A stretch of 64,000 nucleotides of DNA from Gordonia otitidis NBRC 100426 (GTDB lineage: Bacteria; Actinomycetota; Actinomycetes; Mycobacteriales; Mycobacteriaceae), in contig NZ_BAFB01000170.1 of the NCBI RefSeq assembly GCF_000248075.1, forward strand, positions 1 to 64,000, given 5' to 3'. The translations under genes were made by a program, and so were the position numbers. Positions 27,020-37,705 of the stretch are shown one piece after another. Under the pieces are notes generated by a model. The model made no database searches and was not told where the DNA came from. It saw only the letters and a program-made list of their open reading frames with translations. Within the stretch, counting starts at the first letter, position 1; each line of letters begins with the position of its first letter.

Positions 27020-28602
27020 CGGGCCGCCTGCGGCGAAGTGCTCGACGACCCCGACGTTCCGTCTGCGTTGGCGGACGAATCGTCGGCACCGCCACCCGCC
27101 GTCGGCGTCGCATCAGAGGTGAGACCGTGGGCTGTCTTCTCCCAGTACGACGGCCGGAACAGCAACTGCCACATGCCCTTGATCGCCGCGATGCTCATCA
27201 TCACCCAGTAGAACGGGACGATCAGACCCGACCAGAGCAGTTCGCCGCGATCGTCTTCACGGTTGGCGACGAGCGTCATGTAGATCGCGGCGCTGTTGCC
27301 GAGGACGAACGAGATGAGCGACAAGTAATAGATGGGGCCGGGGAACAGCTCGGCGATGAACGACGGCTGCCCGGCGATCCACACGATCAGGATCAACCAG
27401 AAGATCATGTTCATGCAGGCGATGAACGGTGTGCCCGCGATCAGCAGGGTGAAGCGCAACATGCCGAGAAGTCCCATGAAGTGGAACAGCCGTCGCGGCC
27501 TGCGCATGTGGACGAGCCACGTCTGCATGTAGCCCTTGTACCAACGTGAGCGTTGCCGAATCCAGTTGATGCCGTCGACGTTCGCCTCCTCGAGGGTCAC
27601 CGAGTCGAGCACCGCGGTGCGATAACCCTGCCCGGCGATGCGCACTCCGAGGTCAGCGTCCTCGGTGACGTTGAACGGGTCCCACGCGCCGAGTTCGACG
27701 AGCATGTCCTTGCGAAAGTGATTCGACGTGCCGCCCAACGGAATCGTCGCCTTGCTGACCATGAGCCCCGGCAGCAGGTAGCCGAACCAGATGCCGTAGT
27801 CGGCTGTGAACCACTGTGTGAGCACGTTGTCGGTGACGTTGTAGAAGTTCAATTTGCCCTGCACACAGATGACGGAGTCGTCGTCGAGTTGCCGCAGTGT
27901 CGCGACAACCCTGCGCAGCTGCAACGGGTCGGGATGGTCCTCGGCGTCGAAGATCGTGACGATATCGCCTGTGGCGAAGTGTAATCCGTAGTTGCAGGCC
28001 TTCGGTTTGGTCCGCGGGTCGCCCGGCGGGGTCAGCACTGAGGTGATGATGGGCGACGAATCGACCGCATGCGCGGCCTCGATGGTCGGTGCGTCGTCCT
28101 CCTCGAGCAGCAGCAGCACCTGCAACTTGTCCTGTGGGTACTCGAACGACTCCATCGCCTCGATCAACTGGCCGACGACCTCCGGTTCACCGTAGGCGGG
28201 CACGAGGACGGTGTAGCGCGGCAGTTCGTCGTCGGGGATGGCTCGGGCGTCGTCGTCGGAGATCCGGATCGCGCCGTTGACGAGGCCGAGACGAAATGTG
28301 TTGAGGCGCTCGATGAGCGACACGATGTAGATCAGCGTCGCGATCGAGACCAGCGTTGCCGCGGTACCGACCGGCCAGAACACGAAGCCCACCACGATGA
28401 CGGCGAGTACGACAGCGCCGATGACCTTCTGCGCGCGACTGAACGCCACCGATGCGGTCATCATCGGGTCCTCGCGGCGCAACCGGTTGATCGCGTCGTC
28501 GAGCGCCGCTGTGCGGTACTTCTCGTCCGAGAGCCGTTGGTCTACCTCCGCTTTCGTCGTCGGCGAGGTGAAATCGAAGTGACCGGGCACGGATTCGGTC
28601 AT
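27016..28602 (-). CDS. BcsA-like processive GT2 glycosyltransferase (no PilZ domain)
   Basis: 528 aa from ATG 28602 (MTESVPGHFDFTSPTTKAEV). Two N-terminal membrane segments (residues ~60-105) precede a GT-A domain with YTVLVPAYGEPEV, the metal-binding DAEDHPDP, catalytic base TEDADLG and polymerase motif QRSRW. About four C-terminal helices follow (e.g. LIAGTPFIACMNMIFWLILI). These are the D, DxD, TED, QxxRW features of cellulose and hyaluronan-type synthases. The tail is Ser/Gly-rich, with no PilZ RxxxR motif, so direct c-di-GMP activation as in BcsA is not expected. It overlaps both operon neighbours by 4 bp. Confidence 0.87.
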   Translation of the reverse strand: MTESVPGHFDFTSPTTKAEVDQRLSDEKYRTAALDDAINRLRREDPMMTASVAFSRAQKVIGAVVLAVIVVGFVFWPVGTAATLVSIATLIYIVSLIERLNTFRLGLVNGAIRISDDDARAIPDDELPRYTVLVPAYGEPEVVGQLIEAMESFEYPQDKLQVLLLLEEDDAPTIEAAHAVDSSPIITSVLTPPGDPRTKPKACNYGLHFATGDIVTIFDAEDHPDPLQLRRVVATLRQLDDDSVICVQGKLNFYNVTDNVLTQWFTADYGIWFGYLLPGLMVSKATIPLGGTSNHFRKDMLVELGAWDPFNVTEDADLGVRIAGQGYRTAVLDSVTLEEANVDGINWIRQRSRWYKGYMQTWLVHMRRPRRLFHFMGLLGMLRFTLLIAGTPFIACMNMIFWLILIVWIAGQPSFIAELFPGPIYYLSLISFVLGNSAAIYMTLVANREDDRGELLWSGLIVPFYWVMMSIAAIKGMWQLLFRPSYWEKTAHGLTSDATPTAGGGADDSSANADGTSGSSSTSPQAAR

Positions 28603-30137
28603 GGCTGGTCCTCTCGCCGGACGCGGGAGAGTTGTGCGTTGACGACGTCGCGTCCCGCGTCGAGCACCAACTGGCGGTCCTTGAAGTCGGGCTGGTCGTC
28701 GCGGATCACCGCGTCGCCGCGCAGCGTGACGTTGAACAGCTGGCGCAGGTTCTTGAGGATCGTTTGATCGGGTTGGGGGAAATAGGCGTCCGGCTCGTGG
28801 TTGTCGACCGACCACAGCGCCACTTTCTGCGCGTGCTCGCCGTTGCCCCACTGCCACGACAGCACGGTGTAGGTCAGGTACCGGGTGTCGTCGAGGATCA
28901 CCTCGAGGACCGCGGGAATGCCGTGCGGCAGCATCACCAGCACCGGGGCGGAGAAGCGGTCTCCGAAGAGGTCGTATGTGAAGACCAGCGGGTAGAGATC
29001 GAAGCGAAACGGATACCGCGTCTCGATGGTGTCGGCAATCAGCTTGCGTGGGCGGGCCTCCTTGTCGAACGCCACGTCACCGGTCTGTTGCAATAGATTC
29101 TGGCGTGCCAGCACGGCGCCGGGACCATAAAAGTCTCCGACCCAGTCGTAGCGCAACGTCGGCCCGTCCTGTCGCCAGGCGTCGGGAACGATCAGCGGAG
29201 CCCTCGTGGTCAGACCCGCGATGGTCGGAGTAGGAGTCACCACCACCCGCTGATAGGGCAGGAGCAGCGTGATGACTGCCGAGACCACCAGAACTGCCGC
29301 CGCCCCGACCTTGACGCGGTCGACTCCCGGCTCGTAGAGCGGCCGGTCGAATGGACGCGGCGAAGTGCGCCTGCGCCGACGCAGATAGGCGATCAGACCG
29401 ACGACGAAGACGCTACCGACGGCCGGCAGTGCCTGATAGACGAGCAGGGGTGCGCTCGGACGGACGGCTCGCACGACCGCGATGATCACCAGCCCCACGA
29501 CGCCCGCAGCGACGAAGCCGACGAGTGCCGACCTGCGATCACGACCGACGGCGATGGCTGCCGCGAAGGCACCGAGAGCCGTCATCACGATGCCCGCCGC
29601 CACCTCGTTTCCGCCCAGCGACAGCAGCGCGATCCGATAGACGATCGGAGAGGCCGCCAGTCCGAACAACCAGACCCAGTGATAGCGCATCGCCGGCCGT
29701 AACCCGAACATCAGGATGCAACCACCGAAGAAGAAGGTCCACAGCCCGAGGAGATCGAGGTGTGTCAGCAGATACAGCGATCCGGTGAACCTGTTGGTCA
29801 GCGCTCCGGCGAAGCAGAACGACAGCAGCATGACGATGACGCCGACGATGATGTCGGTCTGCCGGTCCCGGATCGCGCGTTCCTCGCTGCGTCGAAGCGT
29901 CACCCCGTAGGCGGCCATGGTCGCGAGGACGAGCACGACGACGATGTAGTCGAGATCGGAGCCCAGTATGACGATCTCGCGAGCGATCTGGCCCAGGTTG
30001 TGCCAGTACGCGAGCACCGTCAGAGCGATCAACGCCAGCCAGCGCCACAGCAGCCGCACCACGATCGACCGCCCGGCGCGCCTCGACTCGTCCGACGACG
30101 CGTCGGGTGATTCCTCGGGTGCTGCGGTGACGGTCAT
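28599..30137 (-). CDS. Uncharacterised polytopic membrane protein of the polysaccharide operon
   Basis: 512 aa from ATG 30137 (MTVTAAPEESPDAS). I do not recognise the family. About nine hydrophobic helices fill residues ~30-315 (e.g. LALIALTVLAYWHNL, IVGVIVMLLSFCFAGALTN, WVWLFGLAASPIVYRIALL). They are followed by a ~190-residue soluble domain (YDWVGDFYGPGAVLARQNLL, YPLVFTYDLFGDRFSAPVLV, LTYTVLSWQWGNGEHAQKVA). It sits between the BcsB-like and BcsA-like genes, overlapping each by 4 bp, which implies stoichiometric synthesis with them. A role as a synthase partner, export component or modifier is likely, by inference from context. Confidence 0.6.
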   Translation of the reverse strand: MTVTAAPEESPDASSDESRRAGRSIVVRLLWRWLALIALTVLAYWHNLGQIAREIVILGSDLDYIVVVLVLATMAAYGVTLRRSEERAIRDRQTDIIVGVIVMLLSFCFAGALTNRFTGSLYLLTHLDLLGLWTFFFGGCILMFGLRPAMRYHWVWLFGLAASPIVYRIALLSLGGNEVAAGIVMTALGAFAAAIAVGRDRRSALVGFVAAGVVGLVIIAVVRAVRPSAPLLVYQALPAVGSVFVVGLIAYLRRRRRTSPRPFDRPLYEPGVDRVKVGAAAVLVVSAVITLLLPYQRVVVTPTPTIAGLTTRAPLIVPDAWRQDGPTLRYDWVGDFYGPGAVLARQNLLQQTGDVAFDKEARPRKLIADTIETRYPFRFDLYPLVFTYDLFGDRFSAPVLVMLPHGIPAVLEVILDDTRYLTYTVLSWQWGNGEHAQKVALWSVDNHEPDAYFPQPDQTILKNLRQLFNVTLRGDAVIRDDQPDFKDRQLVLDAGRDVVNAQLSRVRREDQP

Positions 30138-32065
30138 CGCTCGCTGTCGTCGCCTCGGTGCCGGCGCGCCACGAGCTTCACCGCCGCGGCGACGATCAGG
30201 ACCAGGATGACCGCGCCCAGCAGCACACAGACGACGATCAGCCACGCGAGCGGGTGACCGGTCGAGGCCTCCGAGTGGTCACCGGCGTCGACAGTGATCG
30301 GATCGCGGCCGGCGATCTTCAACGCCGCGTCCCCGGAAGCGCCCGACGCGTTGTCGGTGTCGGAGAACCAGCGCAACAGGTCGTCGAGGTCTGTTGCATC
30401 GTCGGTCGAAGTGGCCACCAGCACGCTACGGCCATCGGCCCGTATCACCTGCAGGGATCCGAATTCGACCTGGGGGCTGAGCGTGACCTTCGACGTCGCA
30501 CCCGATGCGGAACGGACGGTGATGGTGCCGGACTTCTGCGTCACCGGCAGCGAGAGGCCGCCGGGCAATCCGGACCCGTCGGCGGCGATGACCACCGCGG
30601 GCTGGGTCGACGACGAGACGTCGGACATCGACACCACGTCGACGCCGATCGGTACGGTCGACAACCGCTGCATCGTCGTCATGAGCGACACAGCACGCGC
30701 GACGTCGGGGACGTCACCCTTGGTCCATGCCACTTGTGTTCGCGGCATCAGCGCCTGAGGCATCGAGCCCAGTCCCGCGGGCAGCGGCTCGTCGGCTTCG
30801 GTGCTGCGGACCTCGCCTGCGGCCGAGACGCTCAGCGATCCCCGGGTGCCGTTGCCACATCCTTCACGGACGTCGCCGCGCTCGAGAGTCACGACCAGTT
30901 CGTTGTACCTGCTCAAAGCATTGTTCGGGAGATCGACCCACTGGTTGAACGATCCCGATGCGCCGGTCTTGATCGTCGCGATCACACGCTGCCCCAGGCG
31001 TACCGACACCACCGGCGACGACCCGTCGGCTGCCGGTGTTGCCGACCCGATGAGCTGCACACGGATGTCCTTCGACGGTCTGCCCAGTCGTGTCTGGTCG
31101 ATGCCGAGCGTGATCGACGGCCACGCCGACGACGTGACGATCTGATCGGTGATTCCCAGATCGGCCAGTGTCTGGACGTCGGGGCTGAGCTGCGGTGCGC
31201 TGTGCAGCGGCCCGGCGACAGCCGACGAACTCTGGGTGATGGCCGACAAGTTCGAGGTCAGCGCGCGGGCCTGCGTTGTCAGCTGATTCGGTTGGCCGCC
31301 GATCGTCAGATACGCGGACCCGTTCTGATCACGTACCGTCAGGCCCTCCGGGGCGGCGCTGCTGATCACGATCTGGCGTTCCAGTGAATCCGGCTGACCG
31401 GTCGGTGCGATCGACCCCGCCGGCAATGCCTCGACGTCGACGTCGAAATCTGCGGTGCCGTAATTCGCGGCGACGGACGTTGCCAGACCGACTGCTGCCG
31501 CCCCTTCTTCTCGCGACGGTTTCTGTGGGACGAAGATCGTCAGTTTCCGGAGGATGGGTGGGAGGAACTCGGCAACGTTCCGCGGTATCGCCTCACGGCC
31601 GGTGAACGAGACGGTCGCGTCGCGGATGTGGAATGCGTTGTCCGGATCGAACTGACAGATGCCACTCACAGTCAGGTACGCACGCAACGTGATGTCGGCC
31701 GCGTTCCTGGCGACGGTGGCACCGGAGAGTGACAGTTCGATGGGCGAGTTCGGCGCGGGATTGATCGGCGTACGCGAGATCACCCGGTCTCCCTGCATGA
31801 CGTCGACGGTTCCGCCGGTCACGAAGGGAGGCACCGAGACGGTTCCGCGCAGCTTGTCCGGCGAGAGATTCTGCGGCACCGGAATCGACATGCTGACCTG
31901 CGCCTGCTGTCCCGCGAATGTGATGTCGTCAGCCGCGCCGATCGACCGCAGGCTCAATGGGGGCGGAGTGTCGCCCTGCGCAGCGAGCGCCTGACCGACG
32001 CCGGACAATGCGAGTACGGCACACAATGCCGTGGCGATCACGAGAACCCGACGGCACGCGCTCAA
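30134..32065 (-). CDS. BcsB-like polysaccharide synthase accessory protein
   Basis: 643 aa; the start is TTG at 32065 because a stop codon lies two codons upstream, or a GTG eight codons in. A signal sequence (VLVIATALCAVLALSGVGQA) is followed by a BcsB-type region with a carbohydrate-binding-like N-terminus (IPVPQNLSPDKLRGTVSVPP, SGATVARNAADITLRAYLTV, SGICQFDPDNAFHIRDATVS) and repeated flavodoxin-like lobes. One C-terminal helix (LAWLIVVCVLLGAVILVLIV) anchors it outside the membrane. In Gram-negative cellulose synthase, BcsB is essential for BcsA. It is first in the four-gene operon. Confidence 0.75.
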   Translation of the reverse strand: MSACRRVLVIATALCAVLALSGVGQALAAQGDTPPPLSLRSIGAADDITFAGQQAQVSMSIPVPQNLSPDKLRGTVSVPPFVTGGTVDVMQGDRVISRTPINPAPNSPIELSLSGATVARNAADITLRAYLTVSGICQFDPDNAFHIRDATVSFTGREAIPRNVAEFLPPILRKLTIFVPQKPSREEGAAAVGLATSVAANYGTADFDVDVEALPAGSIAPTGQPDSLERQIVISSAAPEGLTVRDQNGSAYLTIGGQPNQLTTQARALTSNLSAITQSSSAVAGPLHSAPQLSPDVQTLADLGITDQIVTSSAWPSITLGIDQTRLGRPSKDIRVQLIGSATPAADGSSPVVSVRLGQRVIATIKTGASGSFNQWVDLPNNALSRYNELVVTLERGDVREGCGNGTRGSLSVSAAGEVRSTEADEPLPAGLGSMPQALMPRTQVAWTKGDVPDVARAVSLMTTMQRLSTVPIGVDVVSMSDVSSSTQPAVVIAADGSGLPGGLSLPVTQKSGTITVRSASGATSKVTLSPQVEFGSLQVIRADGRSVLVATSTDDATDLDDLLRWFSDTDNASGASGDAALKIAGRDPITVDAGDHSEASTGHPLAWLIVVCVLLGAVILVLIVAAAVKLVARRHRGDDSER

Positions 32066-32351
32066 TCTTCACACCCAATCTCCCGTGACGGGGATCCACC
32101 AACCTCTTCGTGACACGCTTCTGACCGACAAGCAAGCACTTACACGTTCGAGGCTAATGGTGCTCTGATCCGCCTGTCAGGCAACACACATCACCATGTC
32201 AGCGTCGCAGTGGTTGACCTGCGGCGTGTGTGCTGCCGTTGCGCTTTCGAGTCCTTTCCGTGTCCACACGCCCGACGGTCTCTGGAAGCATGGGCCGCAT
32301 GTCCAACGGCAGTTGTCGCCGCCTGGGAGGGTTGGCCGGAGTCTTGAGCGG

Positions 32352-33170
32352 ATGATCGACACGCATTTCCGCGATGCGCCACCGAGTGTCGGCGACCGGG
32401 TCGACGGCGGAACGTTCGTCGACATCGACGGCGACCTCCTGTGGCATTTCCAGGGTGGCGATCCGATGGGACCGCCGACGGTCCTGTTGCACGGCTCGTT
32501 CTCATCGGCGTCGAGCTGGGGCGCCCAGTTCGGCGATTTCGCCGACGCCGGTCTACGTCTGTACGCGCCTGAGCGCAGCGGCCACGGTCACAGTCCCGAG
32601 CGTGCGGGCCCGTCCAGCTTCTCCTCGATGGCCGACCAGGTGATCGTGTACCTCGAGAACGTCGTGCGCGAACCCGCGAACATCGTCGGTTGGAGCGACG
32701 GTGGTGTGGTCGCGCTGATGATTGCCCTGCGTCGCCCCGATCTCGTCGCGCGGATCGTCACGACGGGCAGCTACGTCAATCGTCGCGGCCTGGCGCCGAT
32801 CGATGACCCCGACGACCACGACGGCGACGACGACCACGACGCTGTCCTCGTCGAGTGCCTACGTGAGGGCTTTCTGCACAGCGCTTCCGGGACCGGTGAG
32901 AGCTTCGACAAGACCATCGCCATGCTGCGGGTCGAACCCACCTTCGAGACCACCGATTTCGCGGCGGTGACCGCCCCGACCCTCGTGGTCGCCGCCGACT
33001 GCGGCATCGTCCGAATCGAGCATTCCCTCGACCTCGCGTCGACTCTCCCCCACGGCCGACTCGCCGTCCTTCCGGGCACACACATCCTGCCGCTCGAGTC
33101 GCCGCATCTGTTCAATCCGCTGGTGCTGACCTATCTGGCGTCAGATCCCCCGAGCAGCGTCGAATTCTGA
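32352..33170 (+). CDS. Alpha/beta hydrolase
   Basis: 272 aa from ATG 32352 (MIDTHFRDAPPSVGD); the frame is open upstream but that part looks non-coding. Oxyanion loop LLHGSFSSASSWG, nucleophile elbow NIVGWSDGGVVAL (Ser), and a late histidine in PGTHILPLESP, with an Asp in VAADCGIV. A His/Asp-rich insert DPDDHDGDDDHD sits in the lid region and could bind metal or be mere low complexity. The substrate is unknown. Its 3' end overlaps that of the convergent carboxylesterase gene by 30 bp. Confidence 0.8.
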   Translation: MIDTHFRDAPPSVGDRVDGGTFVDIDGDLLWHFQGGDPMGPPTVLLHGSFSSASSWGAQFGDFADAGLRLYAPERSGHGHSPERAGPSSFSSMADQVIVYLENVVREPANIVGWSDGGVVALMIALRRPDLVARIVTTGSYVNRRGLAPIDDPDDHDGDDDHDAVLVECLREGFLHSASGTGESFDKTIAMLRVEPTFETTDFAAVTAPTLVVAADCGIVRIEHSLDLASTLPHGRLAVLPGTHILPLESPHLFNPLVLTYLASDPPSSVEF

Positions 33171-34751
33171 TCCGAGCTCTTCGGCCTCCTCGAGGACCCC
33201 GTCAGCGACGATGCCTGTGCCTTCATGCCACGCGAGGCGACGCTCGCCGTGCGGATCCGTCTCGATGTGGTCGGTCCGGTCGATGACCAGGATCTCGCGC
33301 GTGTCCTCCGAGTAGCGAGGCCAGTCCGAACCCGGCACACCGGTACGTGCGAACGCCCCCCACCGTGACTGCACGTCGGCGGTGACCCGTGCGACGGCGC
33401 GCCAGTCCCCGACGCTCAGGGGCGCGCCGAGCGCGGACCGGAACGCGCCGAACACCGCGAACAACTCGGTTGCGTGTGTCGCGCCGACGCCCAGCTTGCC
33501 GAGCACCTTGGTGAAGAAGTCGTAGCGATAGGAGAAGGTCGGCGCTGTGCGGCTGTGCCCGTCGGCGAAGGCAACCGTCGGCGCCCAGAACGTGGCGTCG
33601 GCCGAGAGCCGCAGTCTCTCGCCCGGACCGGTGTAGAGCGCCGATATCTGCTCACGAGCTCCCTCGTCCTCGACACGTAGCAGCATCCGTTCGGCGTCGG
33701 GCAGCATGTTCCAGAGCTTCTCGAAGAGCTTGCCCTCGTCCCTGTTGCCGCCGACGATCAGCGGAACCGGATGTGTGGTTCCTTCTCTCGCTGCCACGAC
33801 AGGCAGTTGCGGCAGGAGCCTGCTACCGGCGACGGGTGCGAACGGCACCGGCTCCGGCGTCTGCGCCCGCGACGCGAAGCGCATCAGACGATTGCTCGCG
33901 CGGAAGATCTCCTCGGTGCTCGCACCGTCGAGGAGTCGACGGGCGAGGGCGGGATCGATCGCCGCGCCACGATCGTCGACGCCGCTGCTGCGTCGGTCGG
34001 GGTCGCGCAGGAGACGCACGAACTCGTCGGCGAACACCGTGGCACTCGATTTGTCGATGACCAGCTCCGGGGCGGGACTCTCTGCGATGGCGCGTGCGAA
34101 CAACCCCTCGGCGTCGGGGGTCGCGAGCAGTGTCAGCACGGCAGAGCCGCCGGCGCTCTCGCCGAACACCGTGACGTTGTCCGGATCGCCGCCGAAGGCC
34201 GCGATGTTGCGTTGCACCCAGCGCAGCGCGGCGAGCATGTCCGACAGCCCGGGGTTCTCGTCGAAGGTGCGGTCACTCGTCGAATACTGGCTGAAATCGA
34301 GCAGTCCGAAGGCCCCGAAGCGGTACTGCACGGTGACGACGACGACGTCCTGGGCACGTGCGAGCAGCGAACCGTCGTACAGCGGCGTGGCAGCCGTGCC
34401 GAGGATGTAGGCACCTCCGTGGATGAACACCATCACCGGCCGCGGCGTCGACGGCTCGGTCTCCGGCGAGAAGACGTTGAGTGTCAGACAGTCCTCACTG
34501 GTCGGGGCGTATCGCCCGGGCCCGGTTGCGGTGAATCGACGCTCCTGGACCGCGGCGTTACCGAACTTCGTGCAGTCACGCACGCCTGGCCACGGCGCGA
34601 CCGGCTGCGCCTCCCGGAACCGGCCCGCACCGACGGGCGGAGCGGCGAAGGGGATGGCTTTCCAACTGATGGTGCCGCGTCGCGCGAGCTTGCCCCTGCG
34701 CCCGCCGACGAGCCCGTCGGCAGTGGTCACGATGGTGTCGATGAGCGTCAT
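33141..34751 (-). CDS. Type B carboxylesterase
   Basis: 536 aa from ATG 34751 (MTLIDTIVTTADGLVGG). Type B signatures are EDCLTLNVFSPE and the nucleophile elbow FGESAGGSAVLTLL. The HGGAYILGTAATPLYDGSLL oxyanion loop, the acid in NRDEGKLFEKL and a His in GATHATELFAVFG complete the triad. Cytoplasmic, no signal peptide. Esterase of unknown natural substrate. Convergent with the alpha/beta hydrolase gene, with overlapping 3' ends. Confidence 0.9.
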   Translation of the reverse strand: MTLIDTIVTTADGLVGGRRGKLARRGTISWKAIPFAAPPVGAGRFREAQPVAPWPGVRDCTKFGNAAVQERRFTATGPGRYAPTSEDCLTLNVFSPETEPSTPRPVMVFIHGGAYILGTAATPLYDGSLLARAQDVVVVTVQYRFGAFGLLDFSQYSTSDRTFDENPGLSDMLAALRWVQRNIAAFGGDPDNVTVFGESAGGSAVLTLLATPDAEGLFARAIAESPAPELVIDKSSATVFADEFVRLLRDPDRRSSGVDDRGAAIDPALARRLLDGASTEEIFRASNRLMRFASRAQTPEPVPFAPVAGSRLLPQLPVVAAREGTTHPVPLIVGGNRDEGKLFEKLWNMLPDAERMLLRVEDEGAREQISALYTGPGERLRLSADATFWAPTVAFADGHSRTAPTFSYRYDFFTKVLGKLGVGATHATELFAVFGAFRSALGAPLSVGDWRAVARVTADVQSRWGAFARTGVPGSDWPRYSEDTREILVIDRTDHIETDPHGERRLAWHEGTGIVADGVLEEAEELGSEFDAARGI

Positions 34752-34814
34752 GTACACCAACCTAACGAATGCTCGGGCGCGCTGGTGACGGGCCTGACCT
34801 CCTACCGGTCGGGA

Positions 34815-35768
34815 CTACTGTTGCCGACGCTGCCGCGCGAACTCTGCGAGCACCACGCCCGCCGCGACCGAGGCGTTGAGGCTCTCGACATCGCCCGCCA
34901 TCGGGATCGACAGGATCGAGTCGCAGGTCTCCCGGACGAGGCGCGACAGGCCCTTGCCCTCCGAGCCGACGACGATCACCGTCGGGCCGGTGCCCTCGTA
35001 GTCGTCGAGCGTCACGTCGCCTTCCGTGTCGAGGCCGACGATCTGCGCACCTGTCTCCGCCCAGTCTTTGAGCGTGCGGGTCAGATTCGAGGCCTGGGCG
35101 ACCGGCAGACGGGCGGCTGCGCCCGCGCTGGTGCGCCATGCGACAGCCGTGACACTGGCACTGCGGCGCGCCGGGATGACGACGCCGTGCCCGCCGAACG
35201 CGGCGACCGAACGGATCACGGCGCCCAGGTTGCGCGGGTCGGTGATGTTGTCGAGCGCCACGAGCAGCGGCGGTGTGCCCGATTCGATGGCATCACGCAT
35301 GAGATCGTCGGGATGGGCGTAGCGGTACTCGGGCACCTGCAACGCGATGCCCTGGTGGAGTCCGTTGGCCGACATGCGGTCGAGTTCTGGCTTGCCGACC
35401 TCGAGGATCGCGATGCCATTGTCGGCAGCGAGTTTCACAGATTCCGCGACTCGGTCGTCCGGTTCGCTGTTGACTGCGATGTAGAGTGCCGTCGCCGGAA
35501 CCCCGGCACGCAGACACTCGAGGACCGGGTTGCGGCCGAGCACGTACTCCGGACCGTCGTCCTTGCGACGCGGATTCGGCCGTCCCGCAACACTTTTCCC
35601 AGCCGCCTTCGCCTTCTTGTGGGCCGGATGGTACGGACGGTCGACGGCCTTCGGCGTCGCTCCCCGACCTTCGAGTCCGCGTCGCCGCTGGCCGCCGGAG
35701 CCGACCGTCTGGCCTTTCTTGCTGCCCGACTTGCGCACCGCGCCTCGGCGTTTGGAGTTTCCGGCCAT
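34815..35768 (-). CDS. rlmB: 23S rRNA 2'-O-methyltransferase, TrmH/RlmB family
   Basis: 317 aa. A basic N-terminal extension of about 70 residues precedes a TrmH substrate-binding domain ([20 protein letters not shown]) and the SPOUT knot with its three motifs: [27 protein letters not shown] and [15 protein letters not shown]. It methylates a ribose in 23S rRNA with SAM (G2251 in E. coli RlmB; target here inferred). It lies 27 nt after cysS in the same operon, matching Rv3579c. Confidence 0.88.
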   Translation of the reverse strand: MAGNSKRRGAVRKSGSKKGQTVGSGGQRRRGLEGRGATPKAVDRPYHPAHKKAKAAGKSVAGRPNPRRKDDGPEYVLGRNPVLECLRAGVPATALYIAVNSEPDDRVAESVKLAADNGIAILEVGKPELDRMSANGLHQGIALQVPEYRYAHPDDLMRDAIESGTPPLLVALDNITDPRNLGAVIRSVAAFGGHGVVIPARRSASVTAVAWRTSAGAAARLPVAQASNLTRTLKDWAETGAQIVGLDTEGDVTLDDYEGTGPTVIVVGSEGKGLSRLVRETCDSILSIPMAGDVESLNASVAAGVVLAEFARQRRQQ

Positions 35769-35795
35769 CGTTGTCGTCCCGTCCGCTGGAGTTGC

Positions 35796-37184
<1,389 letters not shown>

Positions 37185-37240
37185 GACGTGCGATTCTACC
37201 GGTCGCAGATCTCAGACCTGCGCCGGTGAGCCCGGTCGGC

Positions 37241-37705
37241 TCAGCCGCGGGTGACCAACGCCGTCGCAACCGCGGCGACACCTTCGCCGCGACCTGTCAT
37301 GCCGAGTCCGTCAGTTGTCGTGGCCGAGACCGACACCGGAGCGCCGAGGGCGTTGCCCAGGGCGTCCTGTGCTTCCGCCCGGCGCGGGCCGATCTTGGGC
37401 TTGTTGCCGATGACCTGCACCGCTCCGTTGACCACCGTGAACCCGGCGTCGGAAACCAATTGCGCGACATGCGCGAGCATCGTCGTGCCAGAGACCCCGT
37501 CCCACTCGGGGCGTCCTGTACCGAAGACCGATCCGACATCGCCGAGACCCGCTGCCGACAGCACGGCGTCGCACAGCGCGTGCGCGCCGACGTCACCGTC
37601 GGAGTGCCCGGCGCATCCGGGCGTGTCGGGAAAGAACAACCCCACCATCCAGCACGGGACGGTCGGGTCCAGGGCGTGTGCGTCGGTACCGATACCGACC
37701 CTCAT
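37241..37705 (-). CDS. ispF: 2-C-methyl-D-erythritol 2,4-cyclodiphosphate synthase
   Basis: 154 aa, standard length. The N-terminal metal site [11 protein letters not shown] (DxH), [26 protein letters not shown] and the C-terminal [16 protein letters not shown] are intact. Fifth step of the MEP isoprenoid pathway: forms the cyclodiphosphate with release of CMP. Its ATG overlaps the ispD stop by 4 bp, so the two consecutive-pathway genes are coupled. Confidence 0.95.
   Translation of the reverse strand: MRVGIGTDAHALDPTVPCWMVGLFFPDTPGCAGHSDGDVGAHALCDAVLSAAGLGDVGSVFGTGRPEWDGVSGTTMLAHVAQLVSDAGFTVVNGAVQVIGNKPKIGPRRAEAQDALGNALGAPVSVSATTTDGLGMTGRGEGVAAVATALVTRG

Noticed and set aside
28599-30137. 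Exosortase/EpsI-type assignment for the 512-aa membrane protein
   Set aside because: Helices followed by a soluble domain looked similar, but I cannot find the catalytic Cys, Arg and His motifs of exosortases in the right helices.
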